Source: Acidovorax sp. CCYZU-2555 (lineage in GTDB: Bacteria > Pseudomonadota > Gammaproteobacteria > Burkholderiales > Burkholderiaceae_C). From it: a DNA stretch of 64,000 nt. The position numbers and the translations under genes are program-made. This document shows, piece after piece, positions 1 to 9,600 of this stretch (within the stretch, counting starts at the first letter, position 1; every line of letters starts with the position of its first letter). The stretch is taken from assembly GCF_018413525.1 (NCBI RefSeq), contig NZ_JAHCDD010000016.1, positions 1 to 64,000 of the forward strand. The letters are read 5' to 3'. The notes below the pieces were generated by a model. That model ran no database searches and was not told the DNA's origin. It worked only from the letters and a program-made list of their open reading frames with translations.

Positions 1-121
1 GATCAAGATGCCGCGGCGCCGCGGCGCTGCGGCCTGCGCCGTATCCTCATGGTCTGGTCCGTGAGCCACTACCATTGCGCAGTCGGCCACGGGCCGCGAT
101 CGAGCCAGCCAGGAAAGCGCA

Positions 122-1576
122 ATGCAAGAGTCAGTCGAGAAGTCACCGCCGATGACGGCAACAGATCAGCCTTTGGCAAGAGAGCCTGGCGCAGACGGCC
201 TGCCCGCAGGGCGGCGCGCGCGCGCGATGCTGGTGATTCTGCTGGGCCTGGCGGTGGTGGTGCTCGACAGCAGCCTGCTCAATCTGGCGCTGCCCGCGAT
301 CGCGCGCGCGTTCCAGGCCGATGCCTCGCACACCATCTGGGTGGTCAACGCCTACCAGATCGCCACGCTGGTGATGCTGCTGCCGCTGGCGGCGGTGGGC
401 GAGCGCATAGGCTATCGCAGCGTGTATCTGTGGGGCATGGGGCTGTTCGCGCTGGCCTCGCTGGGCGCGATCTTCGCGCCGTCGCTGGGCGCGCTGATCG
501 CGGCGCGTGCGCTGCAAGGCCTGGGCGCGGCCGGCGTGCTGAGCGTGAACGCCGCCCTGGTACGCTTCATTTTTCCGCGCGCCCAGTTGGGCCGCGGCCT
601 GGCGCTCAACTCGGCGGTGGTGGCCAGCGCTTCGGTGGCCGGGCCGACGGTGGCCGCGGCCATTCTGTCCGCAGGCTCGTGGCCCTGGCTGCTCGCACCC
701 AATGTACCGCTGGGCCTGCTGACGCTGTGGCTGGGGCGCAAGTCCTTGCCCGAAACGCCGCGCCTGGTCGCCGAGCCCGGCGTGAAGGCTTTTTCCACGC
801 TGGACCTGGTGCTCAACATGGCGATGTTCGCGCTGGTGTTCCTCGGCGCCGACGCGCTGGGCGTGGCGCGCAAGGACCAGACCGGCTCCATGCTGATGGG
901 CGCGCTCATGCTGGGCGCGGGCCTGCTGATCGGCGCCTGGCATCTGGTGCGCCAGAGCCGCAAGCCGCGGCCGCTGTTTCCTGTCGACCTGTTGCGCATT
1001 CCGGTGTTCGCGCTGTCGATGGCGTCGTCGGTGAACGCCTTTTGCGCCCAGACGCTGGCCTTTCTGGCCCTGCCTTTCCTGCTGCTCGAAACCTACGGCC
1101 GCAGCGCGCTGCAGGCCGGGCTGCTGCTCACGGCCTGGCCGCTGGCCATCGTCACGGTGGCGCCGATGGCCGGCTGGATGATAGGCCGCTATCCAGACGG
1201 CCTGCTCGGCGGCCTGGGCATGGCGGTGTTCGCGGCCGGGCTGTGGCTGCTCGCGCTGCTGCCGGTGCAGCCATCCGATCTCGATGTCATCTGGCGCATG
1301 GCGCTGTGCGGCGCGGGCTTTGCGTTGTTCCAGTCGCCCAACAACCACACCATCGTGCGCTCGACGCCGGTGCTGCGCAGCGGCGCGGGCAGCGCGATGC
1401 TGGGCACGGCGCGGCTCACGGGCCAGACCATGGGCGCGGTCATTCTCGCCACGCTGTTCGCGCTGTGGCCCGGCCATGACGGCACGGCCGAAATGGTGGC
1501 GCTGGTCGGCGCGGGCGGCTTCGCGGCGGTGGCCGGCGTCTGCAGCAGCCTGCGCATTCGCCAGCCCCGGCCCTGA
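122..1576 (+). CDS. MFS drug/proton antiporter, DHA2 (QacA/SmvA-like) type
   Basis: Inner-membrane exporter expected to expel small cationic or hydrophobic compounds in exchange for protons. The 484-residue protein has a short charged N-terminal tail and then about 14 hydrophobic segments. D49 lies in the first membrane helix (VVLDSSLLNLALP), the classic DHA2 signature, and motif A appears as GERIGYR from residue 93. The ATG at 122 has a purine-rich site (aggaaag) just upstream; an in-frame ATG at 152 is a weaker alternative. It stands alone, with no TetR or MarR regulator beside it and a different class of gene downstream. Substrate cannot be read from sequence. Confidence 0.85.
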   Translation: MQESVEKSPPMTATDQPLAREPGADGLPAGRRARAMLVILLGLAVVVLDSSLLNLALPAIARAFQADASHTIWVVNAYQIATLVMLLPLAAVGERIGYRSVYLWGMGLFALASLGAIFAPSLGALIAARALQGLGAAGVLSVNAALVRFIFPRAQLGRGLALNSAVVASASVAGPTVAAAILSAGSWPWLLAPNVPLGLLTLWLGRKSLPETPRLVAEPGVKAFSTLDLVLNMAMFALVFLGADALGVARKDQTGSMLMGALMLGAGLLIGAWHLVRQSRKPRPLFPVDLLRIPVFALSMASSVNAFCAQTLAFLALPFLLLETYGRSALQAGLLLTAWPLAIVTVAPMAGWMIGRYPDGLLGGLGMAVFAAGLWLLALLPVQPSDLDVIWRMALCGAGFALFQSPNNHTIVRSTPVLRSGAGSAMLGTARLTGQTMGAVILATLFALWPGHDGTAEMVALVGAGGFAAVAGVCSSLRIRQPRP

Positions 1577-1693
1577 TCCCCGGCCCGTGCCGCGGCTGCG
1601 ACACGCTGGCGACATGGGGCGCGCCGGCGCCCGCGCACAATGCTCCAGCGGCCCTGCGGCCGGCCAATAACTACCATCACAGGAGACAGCGAG

Positions 1694-2485
1694 ATGACGC
1701 GTAAAGTGCAACAACTGTTTGATCTCGGCGGCAAGACGGCGCTGGTGACCGGAGGCTCGCGGGGGCTGGGCCTGCAGATGGCGCAGGCGCTGGGCGAAGC
1801 CGGCGCGAAGATCGTGCTGAGCTCACGCAAGGCGGCCGACCTCGAGGAGGCCGTCGCCGTATTGCAGGCCGACGGCATCGATGCGCGCTGGATCGCGGCC
1901 GATTGCGCGCGCGAGGAAGACATCCTGCGCCTGGTCGACGAAACGCTGCAGCGCGTGGGCGATGTCGACATCCTGGTCAACAACGCCGGCGCGAGCTGGG
2001 GCGCGGCCGCCGAAGACCACCCGACCGCGGCCTGGGACAAGGTGATGAACCTGAACGTGCGCGGCTACTTCCTGCTGAGCCGCGAGATCGCCAAGCGCAG
2101 CATGATTGCGCGCCGCACGGGGCGCATCATCAACATCGCGTCGATCGCGGGCCTGGCCGGCAATCCCATCGAGATGAAGACCATTGCCTACAACACGTCC
2201 AAGGGCGCGGTGATCAACTTCACGCGTGCGCTGGCCGCGGAGTGGGGCGTGCACGGCATCAATGTGAACGCGATCTGCCCGGGCTTCTTCAAGACCAAGA
2301 TGGCCACGGTGCTGATCGAGACGCTGGGCGAGGAAAAGATGGCCAGCCACGCGCCGCTGCGCCGCCTGGGCGACGACGAAGACCTCAAGGGCATCACGCT
2401 GCTCTATGCCTCGGACGCGGGCAAGCACATCACCGGCCAGTGGATGGCGGTCGACGGCGGCGTGAGCGTGGTCACTGGCGGATAG
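1694..2485 (+). CDS. Short-chain dehydrogenase/reductase (classical SDR)
   Basis: NAD(P)-dependent oxidoreductase of about 263 residues, the usual length of classical SDRs. The cofactor loop TGGSRGLG is at residues 19-26, NNAG at 96-99, and the catalytic S150, Y166 and K170 sit in IINIAS and YNTSK. The ATG at 1694 follows aggaga at a good distance, so upstream in-frame codons were not used. It is followed by a thioesterase, a medium-chain reductase and a second SDR on the same strand, which suggests a fatty-acid or CoA-ester catabolic cluster; the nearest known types are gluconate 5-dehydrogenase-like and 3-oxoacyl reductase-like SDRs. The substrate is unknown. Confidence 0.85.
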   Translation: MTRKVQQLFDLGGKTALVTGGSRGLGLQMAQALGEAGAKIVLSSRKAADLEEAVAVLQADGIDARWIAADCAREEDILRLVDETLQRVGDVDILVNNAGASWGAAAEDHPTAAWDKVMNLNVRGYFLLSREIAKRSMIARRTGRIINIASIAGLAGNPIEMKTIAYNTSKGAVINFTRALAAEWGVHGINVNAICPGFFKTKMATVLIETLGEEKMASHAPLRRLGDDEDLKGITLLYASDAGKHITGQWMAVDGGVSVVTGG

Positions 2486-2591
2486 CGCCCGGTCGGGGCC
2501 TGTTTCGCCCTGACAATAGCGCTGCCGCGGCGCGCTCAGCGTCCGGCCCCTGGCGGGCGGGTGCTGCCCCGAATCAAGAAAGGCCGATCCG

Positions 2592-2993
2592 GTGTTGAGT
2601 TTTGAAGCAGATATTCCTTTTGTGAGCGAGTTGGGTTTTACGCTGCACAAGCGCGCCGACGGCGAGTCCGAGCTGCATTACACGCCGCGTTCAGAGCACC
2701 TGAACTCGTTTGGCGTGACCCACGGCGGCGCGTTGATGGCGCTGCTCGACGTCACGATGGCCCAGGCCGCCTGCAGCGTGGTGCCGAACACCGGCGGCGT
2801 GACGATAGAAATGAAGACCTCGTTCATGCTGCCCGCGCGCGGCGCGCTGGTGGCCAAGGGACAGCTGCTGCACAAGACGCATGGCGGCATGGCCTATGTC
2901 GAAGGCGCGGTCTATGACGCCCAGGGCCTGATGTGCTGCAAGGCCTCGGGCACGTTCAAGCTCAAGCACCGCGATCCGGTCAAGCCGGGCTGA
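2592..2993 (+). CDS. PaaI-type hot-dog thioesterase
   Basis: Cytoplasmic acyl-CoA thioesterase of the hot-dog fold, 133 residues. The segment VTHGGALMALLDVTMAQAA carries the HGG turn (H44-G46) and the acidic residue on the central helix (D53) typical of PaaI/YbdB-type enzymes. The start is GTG at 2592, chosen because the purine-rich aagaaagg lies about 9 bases upstream and the hot-dog fold begins soon after. It sits between an SDR and an NADPH-dependent reductase in the same direction, consistent with hydrolysis of an acyl- or aryl-CoA intermediate. Confidence 0.8.
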   Translation: MLSFEADIPFVSELGFTLHKRADGESELHYTPRSEHLNSFGVTHGGALMALLDVTMAQAACSVVPNTGGVTIEMKTSFMLPARGALVAKGQLLHKTHGGMAYVEGAVYDAQGLMCCKASGTFKLKHRDPVKPG

Positions 2994-3069
2994 GTCGGTC
3001 GCGGCCTGCGCATGTCGCCTGTCTCACCCGGCTTTCGATGGCATTGCAATGATCACAAGGAGAAATCAC

Positions 3070-4086
3070 ATGACCCAGAATCAGCAAATTCTTCTCGATA
3101 ACCGCCCCCAGGGCGAAGCCGTGGAAAGCAACTTCCGGCTGGTGCAGACCGACGTGCCGGCGCTGCAGGACGGCGAGGTGCTGGTGCGCCACCATTACCT
3201 GAGCCTGGACCCGTACATGCGCGGGCGCATGAACGACAGCAAGAGCTATGCGGCCAGCCAGCCGCTGGGCGAAGTGATGATTGGCGGCACCGTGGGCGAG
3301 GTGGTCGAGAGCCGCAATCCCAAGTTTGCCGTCGGCGATCAGGTCGTGGGCATGGGCGGCTGGCAACAATACAGCGTGGTCGACGGCAATGCGCCCGGCC
3401 TGCTGCGCAAGGTCGACACCACCCATGTGCCGCTGTCGCATTACCTGGGCGCGGTCGGCATGCCCGGCGTGACGGCTTACTACGGCCTGGTGAAGATCAT
3501 TGCGCCCAAGGCCGGCGAGACAGTGGTGGTGAGCGCGGCCACGGGCGCGGTGGGCAGTGCCTTCGCGGCGCTGGCCAAGGCGCGCGGCTGCCGCGTGGTG
3601 GGCATCGCGGGCGGGCCCGACAAGTGCCGCTATGCGACCGAGGAACTCGGCTTCGATGTCTGCATCGACTACCGCGAGAACGCCGACGTCAAGGCGATGG
3701 CGCGCGCGCTCAAGGAAGCCTGTCCCGACGGCATCGACGGCTACTTCGAGAACGTGGGCGGCTACATTCTCGACGCCGTGCTGCTGCGCACCAATGCGTT
3801 CGCGCGCGTCGCGGTCTGCGGCATGATCGCGGGCTATGACGGCGCGCCGCTGCCGCTGCAGAACCCGGCGCTGATCCTGATCAACCGCCTGAAGATCGAA
3901 GGCTTCATCGTCAGCGAGCACATGGAAGTCTGGCCCGACGCGCTCAAGGAACTGGGCACGCTGGTGGGCACCGGCAAGCTGCGCCCGCGCGAAACCGTGG
4001 CCCAGGGCCTGGCGGCCGCGCCCGCGGCATTTCTGGGTCTGCTCAAGGGCAAGAACTTCGGCAAGCAGCTGGTGAAGCTCGTCTGA
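3070..4086 (+). CDS. NADP-dependent medium-chain reductase (CurA/PTGR-like)
   Basis: Zinc-independent member of the medium-chain dehydrogenase/reductase superfamily, about 338 residues, related to leukotriene B4 dehydrogenase/prostaglandin reductase and bacterial CurA, which reduce the double bond of unsaturated ketones and aldehydes. The N-terminal GroES-like domain has SLDPYMRGRM near residues 45-54, diagnostic for this subfamily. The Rossmann loop AATGAVGS is at 156-163, and no zinc-ligand cysteine set is present. The ATG at 3070 follows aaggag at 3059. The next gene starts 9 bases after its stop, so the two are probably co-transcribed. Confidence 0.85.
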   Translation: MTQNQQILLDNRPQGEAVESNFRLVQTDVPALQDGEVLVRHHYLSLDPYMRGRMNDSKSYAASQPLGEVMIGGTVGEVVESRNPKFAVGDQVVGMGGWQQYSVVDGNAPGLLRKVDTTHVPLSHYLGAVGMPGVTAYYGLVKIIAPKAGETVVVSAATGAVGSAFAALAKARGCRVVGIAGGPDKCRYATEELGFDVCIDYRENADVKAMARALKEACPDGIDGYFENVGGYILDAVLLRTNAFARVAVCGMIAGYDGAPLPLQNPALILINRLKIEGFIVSEHMEVWPDALKELGTLVGTGKLRPRETVAQGLAAAPAAFLGLLKGKNFGKQLVKLV

Positions 4087-4095
4087 AAGGCCGCC

Positions 4096-5007
4096 ATGAT
4101 TGAAGATTTTCAAGGCAAGACCGCGGTGCTGACCGGCGCCGGGTCGGGCTTCGGCCTCGAATGCGCGCGCATCGGCGCGCGCCTGGGAATGAACCTGGTG
4201 CTGGTCGACGTGCAAAAGGAAGCGCTCGAAGCCGCGGCCGAGGAACTGCGCGCCGCCGGTGCGCAGGTGCTGACCCAGCGCGTCGACGTTTCCAACCGCA
4301 TGCAGATGGAGGTGCTGGCGCGCAGCGTGCAGGAGCACTTTGGCGCGCCGCACCTGGTGTTCAACAACGCGGGCGTGGGCGCGGGCGGCCTGGTCTGGGA
4401 AAATTCTGTCGCTGACTGGGAGTGGGTGCTGGGCGTCAATGTCTGGGGCGTGATCCATGGCGTGCGCCTGTTCACGCCCATGATGCTCGCGGCCGCGCAG
4501 GACGATCCTGCCTACCGCGGCCATATCGTCAACACGGCCAGCATGGCCGGCCTGCTCACGCCGCCCAACATGGGCATCTACAACGTGAGCAAGCATGCCG
4601 TGGTGAGCCTGACCGAGACGCTGTACCAGGACCTGTCGCTGGTCACCGACCAGATCGGTGCGAGCCTGCTGTGCCCGTACTTCGTCGCCACGGGCATCAG
4701 CCAGAGCGAGCGCAACCGGCCCGAAGGCAAGGCCAACACTGTGCAGACCGCGAGCCAGAAGATAGGCCAGGCGATGACCGACAAGGCCGTGTCGTCGGGC
4801 AAGGTCTCGGCCGCCGAAGTCGCGCAGAAAGTGTTCGACGCCGTGGCCGCCAATCAGTTCTACATCTACAGCCATCCCCAGGCGCTGGGCGCGGTGCAGG
4901 CACGCATGGAAGATGTGGTGCAGGGGCGCAACCCCTCCGATCCGTTTGCGCACAAGCCCGAACTGGGCGCAAGCCTGCGCGCGGCCTTGCGGGCCGAGCC
5001 CGGCTGA
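4096..5007 (+). CDS. Short-chain dehydrogenase, 303 residues
   Basis: Second SDR of the cluster. The cofactor loop TGAGSGFG is at residues 13-20, NNAG at 90-93, catalytic S149 in VNTASM, and Y162/K166 in YNVSK. It is longer than a classical SDR because of a C-terminal extension that includes a substrate-loop insertion after the active site (ATGISQSERN region). It follows the reductase by 9 bases and ends just before a strong terminator, so it closes this cluster. The substrate is unknown. Confidence 0.85.
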   Translation: MIEDFQGKTAVLTGAGSGFGLECARIGARLGMNLVLVDVQKEALEAAAEELRAAGAQVLTQRVDVSNRMQMEVLARSVQEHFGAPHLVFNNAGVGAGGLVWENSVADWEWVLGVNVWGVIHGVRLFTPMMLAAAQDDPAYRGHIVNTASMAGLLTPPNMGIYNVSKHAVVSLTETLYQDLSLVTDQIGASLLCPYFVATGISQSERNRPEGKANTVQTASQKIGQAMTDKAVSSGKVSAAEVAQKVFDAVAANQFYIYSHPQALGAVQARMEDVVQGRNPSDPFAHKPELGASLRAALRAEPG

Positions 5008-5029
5008 ACTTTCGAGCTGCAACAACACC

Positions 5030-5056
5030 AAAGGCCGTCTCCACGGCCTTTTTTCA
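5030..5056 (+). terminator. Rho-independent terminator after the SDR gene
   Basis: A 9-bp GC-rich stem (aaaggccgt / acggccttt) with a 4-base loop, followed by a run of six T. It lies 22 bases past the stop codon of the second SDR and separates the cluster from the efflux operon. Confidence 0.85.
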
Positions 5057-5144
5057 TGGGTTTTTCATTCCTGGCATTTTTTGCGCATATGGGCAAAAAA
5101 AGGCGGAAAAAAATGTGGCGACCGCGCCCAAACCATAGGAATGC

Positions 5145-5167
5145 CCATGTAACAAGGCGCTACATGG
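5145..5167. promoter_or_regulatory. Inverted repeat, candidate operator of the RND efflux operon
   Basis: A perfect 7-bp inverted repeat, ccatgta-N9-tacatgg, lies in the 309-base gap upstream of the adaptor gene. TetR-family repressors of RND pumps bind repeats of comparable size, but no repressor gene is adjacent, so the regulator would be encoded elsewhere. The call is based on symmetry and position alone. Confidence 0.35.
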
Positions 5168-5316
5168 TGGCATGATTCTCAGGCTTGCCATGGACCGTTT
5201 CGCGGCTGTGCGGTGCCCATCGCCCGCGCGCTCGGCGTGCGCGCGGCGGGCTTTACAAAAGATAAATATTAGGCTTGCACAATGGTGCTCGCCTTCCACC
5301 CCTCGAGTTCCAATCC

Positions 5317-6657
5317 ATGACGTCTGCACTGTCCCCATCCCTGCGCGAGCGCCTGCAATCCTATTGGTCATCTCATAGGCCCGGCAGCGGCAAGCACGGC
5401 ACGGATTGGCGCATGGCGGTGGTGGCTGCGGCGGTGGTGGTCGTCGCGGCGGGCTGCTCGCCCAAGGCCAAGGAAGCTCCGGCCGCCAAGGTGCCGACCA
5501 AGGTGGGCGTGGTCACGCTCAAGGCCCAGAGCCAGCAGCTCGATGCCAGTCTGCCGGGCCGCACGCGCGCTTCGCTGACGGCCGAAGTCCGGCCGCAGGT
5601 GTCGGGCATCGTGCAAAAGCGCTTGTTCACCGAAGGCGCGAGCGTCAAGGCCGGCCAGCCGCTCTACCAGATCGACTCCGCTTCGCTGCGCGCGACCCAG
5701 GCCAGCGCCGAAGCGGCCCTCGCCAAGGTGCGCGCGAGCCAGCGCACGCTGCAGGCGACGGCGGCGCGCAATGCCGAACTCGTGAAGATCGACGCGATCA
5801 GCCGCCAGGCCAACGAGGAAAGCCAGGCTGCGGTGGCGCAGTCGGCCGCCGATGTGGCCGCGGCCCAGGCCGCGCTGGAGAACGCGCGCATCAACCTGCG
5901 CTACAGCAGCATCCAGGCGCCGATCAGCGGCCAGACCAGTCTGTCGACGGTCACTCCGGGCGCGCTGGTCACGGCCAACCAGGTCGATGCGCTGACGACC
6001 ATCGTTCAGCTCGACCCGATGTATGTGGATTTCACGCAGTCGAGCACCGAACTGCTGCAGCTCAAGCGCGATATCCAGGACGGCCGCTTTCAGAAGCTCG
6101 AGCGCGATGCGCTCGCGGTCCAGCTCAGGCTCGAAGACGGGCGTCTTTACGGACAGACCGGCAAACTCCAGTTCGCGGGCGTGATCGTGAACCCCAGCAC
6201 CGGCGTGGTGACGCTGCGCGCGGTGGTGCCCAACCCCGAAGGCGTGCTGCTGCCGGGCATGTATGTGCAGGCGCTGCTGCCCACGGGCGTGGCGCCCGAG
6301 GCCTTGCTCGTTCCCCAGCAGGCCGTGACGCGCGACATCGCGGGCAAGGCCAGCGTGCTGGTCGTCGACGCCGAAACCAAGGTGCAGCGCCGGCCGATTG
6401 AAATCGACCGCGCCATCGGCAGCCGCTGGATGGTCACATCGGGCCTGACGGCGGGCGAGAAAATCATCGTCGACGGCTTTCAGCGCATCAAGGTCGGTGA
6501 CGCGGTGGATCCCCAGGAAGTCGACCTGAGCGCCAAGGCCAAGGTCGCCGCTGACCGGGCGGCGCAGGCCAACGGCAAGCCCGCCGCCGATGCAGCGCCG
6601 GCCAGCGGCGCGCCGGCAAGCGCCGCGCCGGCTTCCGCCCCAGCGGCCAAGCCCTGA
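5317..6657 (+). CDS. RND efflux periplasmic adaptor lipoprotein (AcrA/MexA family)
   Basis: Membrane-fusion protein linking the inner-membrane RND pump to the outer-membrane channel. From the ATG at 5317 it has about 446 residues: a basic N-terminal stretch, a hydrophobic segment ending in AAGC (lipobox), the barrel/lipoyl half (VRPQVSGIVQKRLFTEGASVKAGQPLYQID), an Ala-rich helical hairpin, the second lipoyl half (IQAPISGQTS), and a C-terminal Ala/Pro-rich tail. The start is uncertain: 5317 has no strong ribosome site, and the ATG at 5413 would give a conventional short lipoprotein signal. It is the first gene of a tight three-gene operon. Confidence 0.88.
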   Translation: MTSALSPSLRERLQSYWSSHRPGSGKHGTDWRMAVVAAAVVVVAAGCSPKAKEAPAAKVPTKVGVVTLKAQSQQLDASLPGRTRASLTAEVRPQVSGIVQKRLFTEGASVKAGQPLYQIDSASLRATQASAEAALAKVRASQRTLQATAARNAELVKIDAISRQANEESQAAVAQSAADVAAAQAALENARINLRYSSIQAPISGQTSLSTVTPGALVTANQVDALTTIVQLDPMYVDFTQSSTELLQLKRDIQDGRFQKLERDALAVQLRLEDGRLYGQTGKLQFAGVIVNPSTGVVTLRAVVPNPEGVLLPGMYVQALLPTGVAPEALLVPQQAVTRDIAGKASVLVVDAETKVQRRPIEIDRAIGSRWMVTSGLTAGEKIIVDGFQRIKVGDAVDPQEVDLSAKAKVAADRAAQANGKPAADAAPASGAPASAAPASAPAAKP

Positions 6658-6671
6658 GAGAGCCGCACACC

Positions 6672-9600
6672 ATGGCACAGTTCTTCATCGACCGGCCCAT
6701 TTTTGCCTGGGTCATCTCCATCGTCATCATGCTTGCGGGCGCGCTGTCGATCTCCACGCTGCCGCTGGAGCAGTATCCCGACATCGCGCCGCCGCGCGTG
6801 ACCATCACCGCCACCTATACCGGCGCATCGGCCGAAACCGTCGAGAACTCGGTCACGCAGCTGATCGAACAGCAGCTCAAGGGCATCGACAACCTGCTGT
6901 ACATGGACTCGGTCAGCGACCAGTCGGGCCGTTCGCGCACCACGCTCACTTTCAGCCCCGGCACCAACATCGACGTGGCGCAGGTGCAGGTGCAGAACAA
7001 GCTGCAGTCGGCGATGAACCGTCTGCCCGAGGCCGTCAAGAGCCGCGGCGTGTTCGTCAACAAGGGCGGCAACGACTATCTGACGACCTATAGCTTCACT
7101 TCGCCCGACCCGAACGTGAGCCAGGTCGACATCGGCGACTACCTGACAAGCAACGTGGTCGATGTGATCGGCCGCGTCGACGGCGTGGGCGATATCCAGA
7201 TCTTCGGCACCGGCTATGCGATGCGCATCTGGATGGACCCGGCCAAGCTGCAGAAGTTTGCGCTCATGCCTTCGGACGTGATCGCCGCGCTCAACAACCA
7301 GAACGCCCAGGTCTCGGCAGGCCAGCTCGGTGCGCTGCCGGCCGTCAATGACCAGCAGCTCAATGCGACCATCACCGCGCGCACCAAGCTCAAGACCGTG
7401 CAGGAATTCGAGTCCATCCTGCTGAAGTCGTCGGCCGACGGCGCCATTGTGCTGCTCAAGGACGTGGCGCGCGTGGAACTCGGCGCCGACAACCTGAGCA
7501 TCACGTCGCGCCTGAACGGCCGTCCCGGCGCGGGCATGGGCATCGTGCTGGCCGACGGCGCGAACGCCACGGCCGTGTCCGAGGCCGTGAACGCCAAGCT
7601 CGCCGAAATGCAGCCGTTCTTCCCCAACGACCTCAAGCCGTTCATCAGCTCCGACTCGACGCCGTTCGTGCGCGCCTCGATCGAGGAAGTGGTCAAGGCC
7701 TTGTTCGAGGCCATGCTGCTGGTGGTCGTGGTGATGTTCCTGTTCCTGCAGAACCTGCGTGCCACGCTGATCCCGGCGATCGCCGTGCCCGTGGTGCTGC
7801 TGGGCACGTTCGGCGTGCTGTCGGTCGCGGGCTTCTCGATCAACACGTTGACGATGTTCGGCCTGGTGCTGGCGATCGGCCTGCTGGTCGATGACGCCAT
7901 CGTGGTCGTCGAAAACGTGGAGCGCGTGATGAGCGAGGAGGGCCTGTCGCCCAAGGAGGCGACGCGCAAGTCGATGGCCGAAATCACGCCGGCGCTGGTC
8001 GGCATCACGCTGACGCTGTCGGCGGTGTTCATTCCCATGGCCTTCTTCGGCGGCTCCACGGGCGTGATCTATCGCCAGTTCTCGATCACCATCGTTTCGG
8101 CCATGGTGCTGTCGGTGTTCGTCGCGCTGACGCTCACGCCCGCGCTGTGCGCGACGCTGCTCAAACCGGTGGAAAAAGGCCATGGCCACCATGACGGCCC
8201 GCCGCGCCCCGGCCTGCGCGGCGGCATGGACCGGTTCTTCCGCGCTTTCAACAAAGGCTTCGACTACAGCTCCCACAAGGCGCAAAGCACGGTGGGCGGA
8301 TTGCTGCAGCGCAGCAAGCGCATGGCGCTGGTGTTTCTGCTGATCTGCGCGGGCACGGCCTTCCTGTTCACCAAGCTGCCGACCTCGTTCCTGCCGGTCG
8401 AGGACCAGGGCTACATGCAGGTGCAGATCACGCTGCCTTCGGGCAGCACCAACGCGCGCCTGCAGGCGGTGATCGCCGAAGTGCAGCAGTATTTCGCCGA
8501 GCAGCCCGATATCGTGAGCTTCAACTCCATTACCGGTCTGGGCGGCGACCAGGCGTCGGCGCGCGGCTTCGTGCGGCTCAAGAGCTGGGCCGAGCGCCCG
8601 GGCAAGGACCAGTCCGCGGATGCGATCGCCCGCAAGGCCACCAGGGACCTGCGCCGCCTGCGCGATGCGCGCATCTTCGTGATGCTGCCGCCCGCGGTGC
8701 GCGGCCTGGGCGCGAACGCCGGCTTCAACTTCCAGCTCAAGGACCTGAACGGCATGGGCCATGAGGCGCTCGTCGCCGCGCGCGACAAGCTGCTGGCGCT
8801 GGCTCCAGGCGAATCCACGATTCAGAACCTGCGCACCAACAATCTGGACGACACCTCGCAATTGGGCGTGACCATAGACGACCGCAAGGCCGCGGCGCTG
8901 GGCGTGAGCACGGCCAACATCAACAGCGTGCTGTCCAGCGCCATGGGCGGAACCTACGTCAACGACTTCCTGAACAACGGCCGCGTCAAGCGCGTCTATG
9001 TGCAGGGCGACGCGCCTTACCGCATGCTGCCCCAGGACATAGGCCAGTGGACCGTGCGCAACGACAAGGGCGAGATGGTGCCGTTCTCGGCGTTCTCTTC
9101 GACCAGCTGGACCTACGGCTCGCCGCAGCTGATGCGCTACAACGGCAGCCCCAGCTTCGAATTCGTCGGCGACGCCGCGCCAGGCGTGAGCTCGGGCGCG
9201 GCGATGGACGCGATCGAACGCATGATGGAACAGATGCCCGTGGGCATTGGCTACGAATGGACCGGCGCTTCGTACCAGGAGCGGCTGTCGGGCGCGCAGG
9301 CACCGCTGCTGTACGCCATCTCCGTGCTGTTCGTGTTCCTGTGCCTGGCCGCGCTTTATGAAAGCTGGACCGTGCCGCTGGCCGTGATCCTGGCCGTGCC
9401 GCTGGGCGTGGTCGGCGCGCTGATCTTCACGGGTCTGCGCGGCATGAACAACGACGTGTACTTCCAGGTGGGGCTGTTGACCACCGTGGGGCTGGCGTCA
9501 AAGAACGCGATTTTGATCGTCGAGTTCGCGACCCAGCTGCAGGAGCAGGGCCGAAGTCTGCGCGACGCCACGGTCGAGGCCGTGCGTCTGCGGCTGCGCC

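Noticed and set aside
2980-5031. Long minus-strand open frame of 683 codons opposite the reductase and SDR genes
   Set aside because: It is antisense to two well-supported genes and rich in His, Arg, Ala and Gln, the usual shadow of GC-rich coding sequence.
6480-8861. 793-codon minus-strand frame opposite the RND adaptor and pump
   Set aside because: Shadow frame with no family features; the plus-strand pump is certain.
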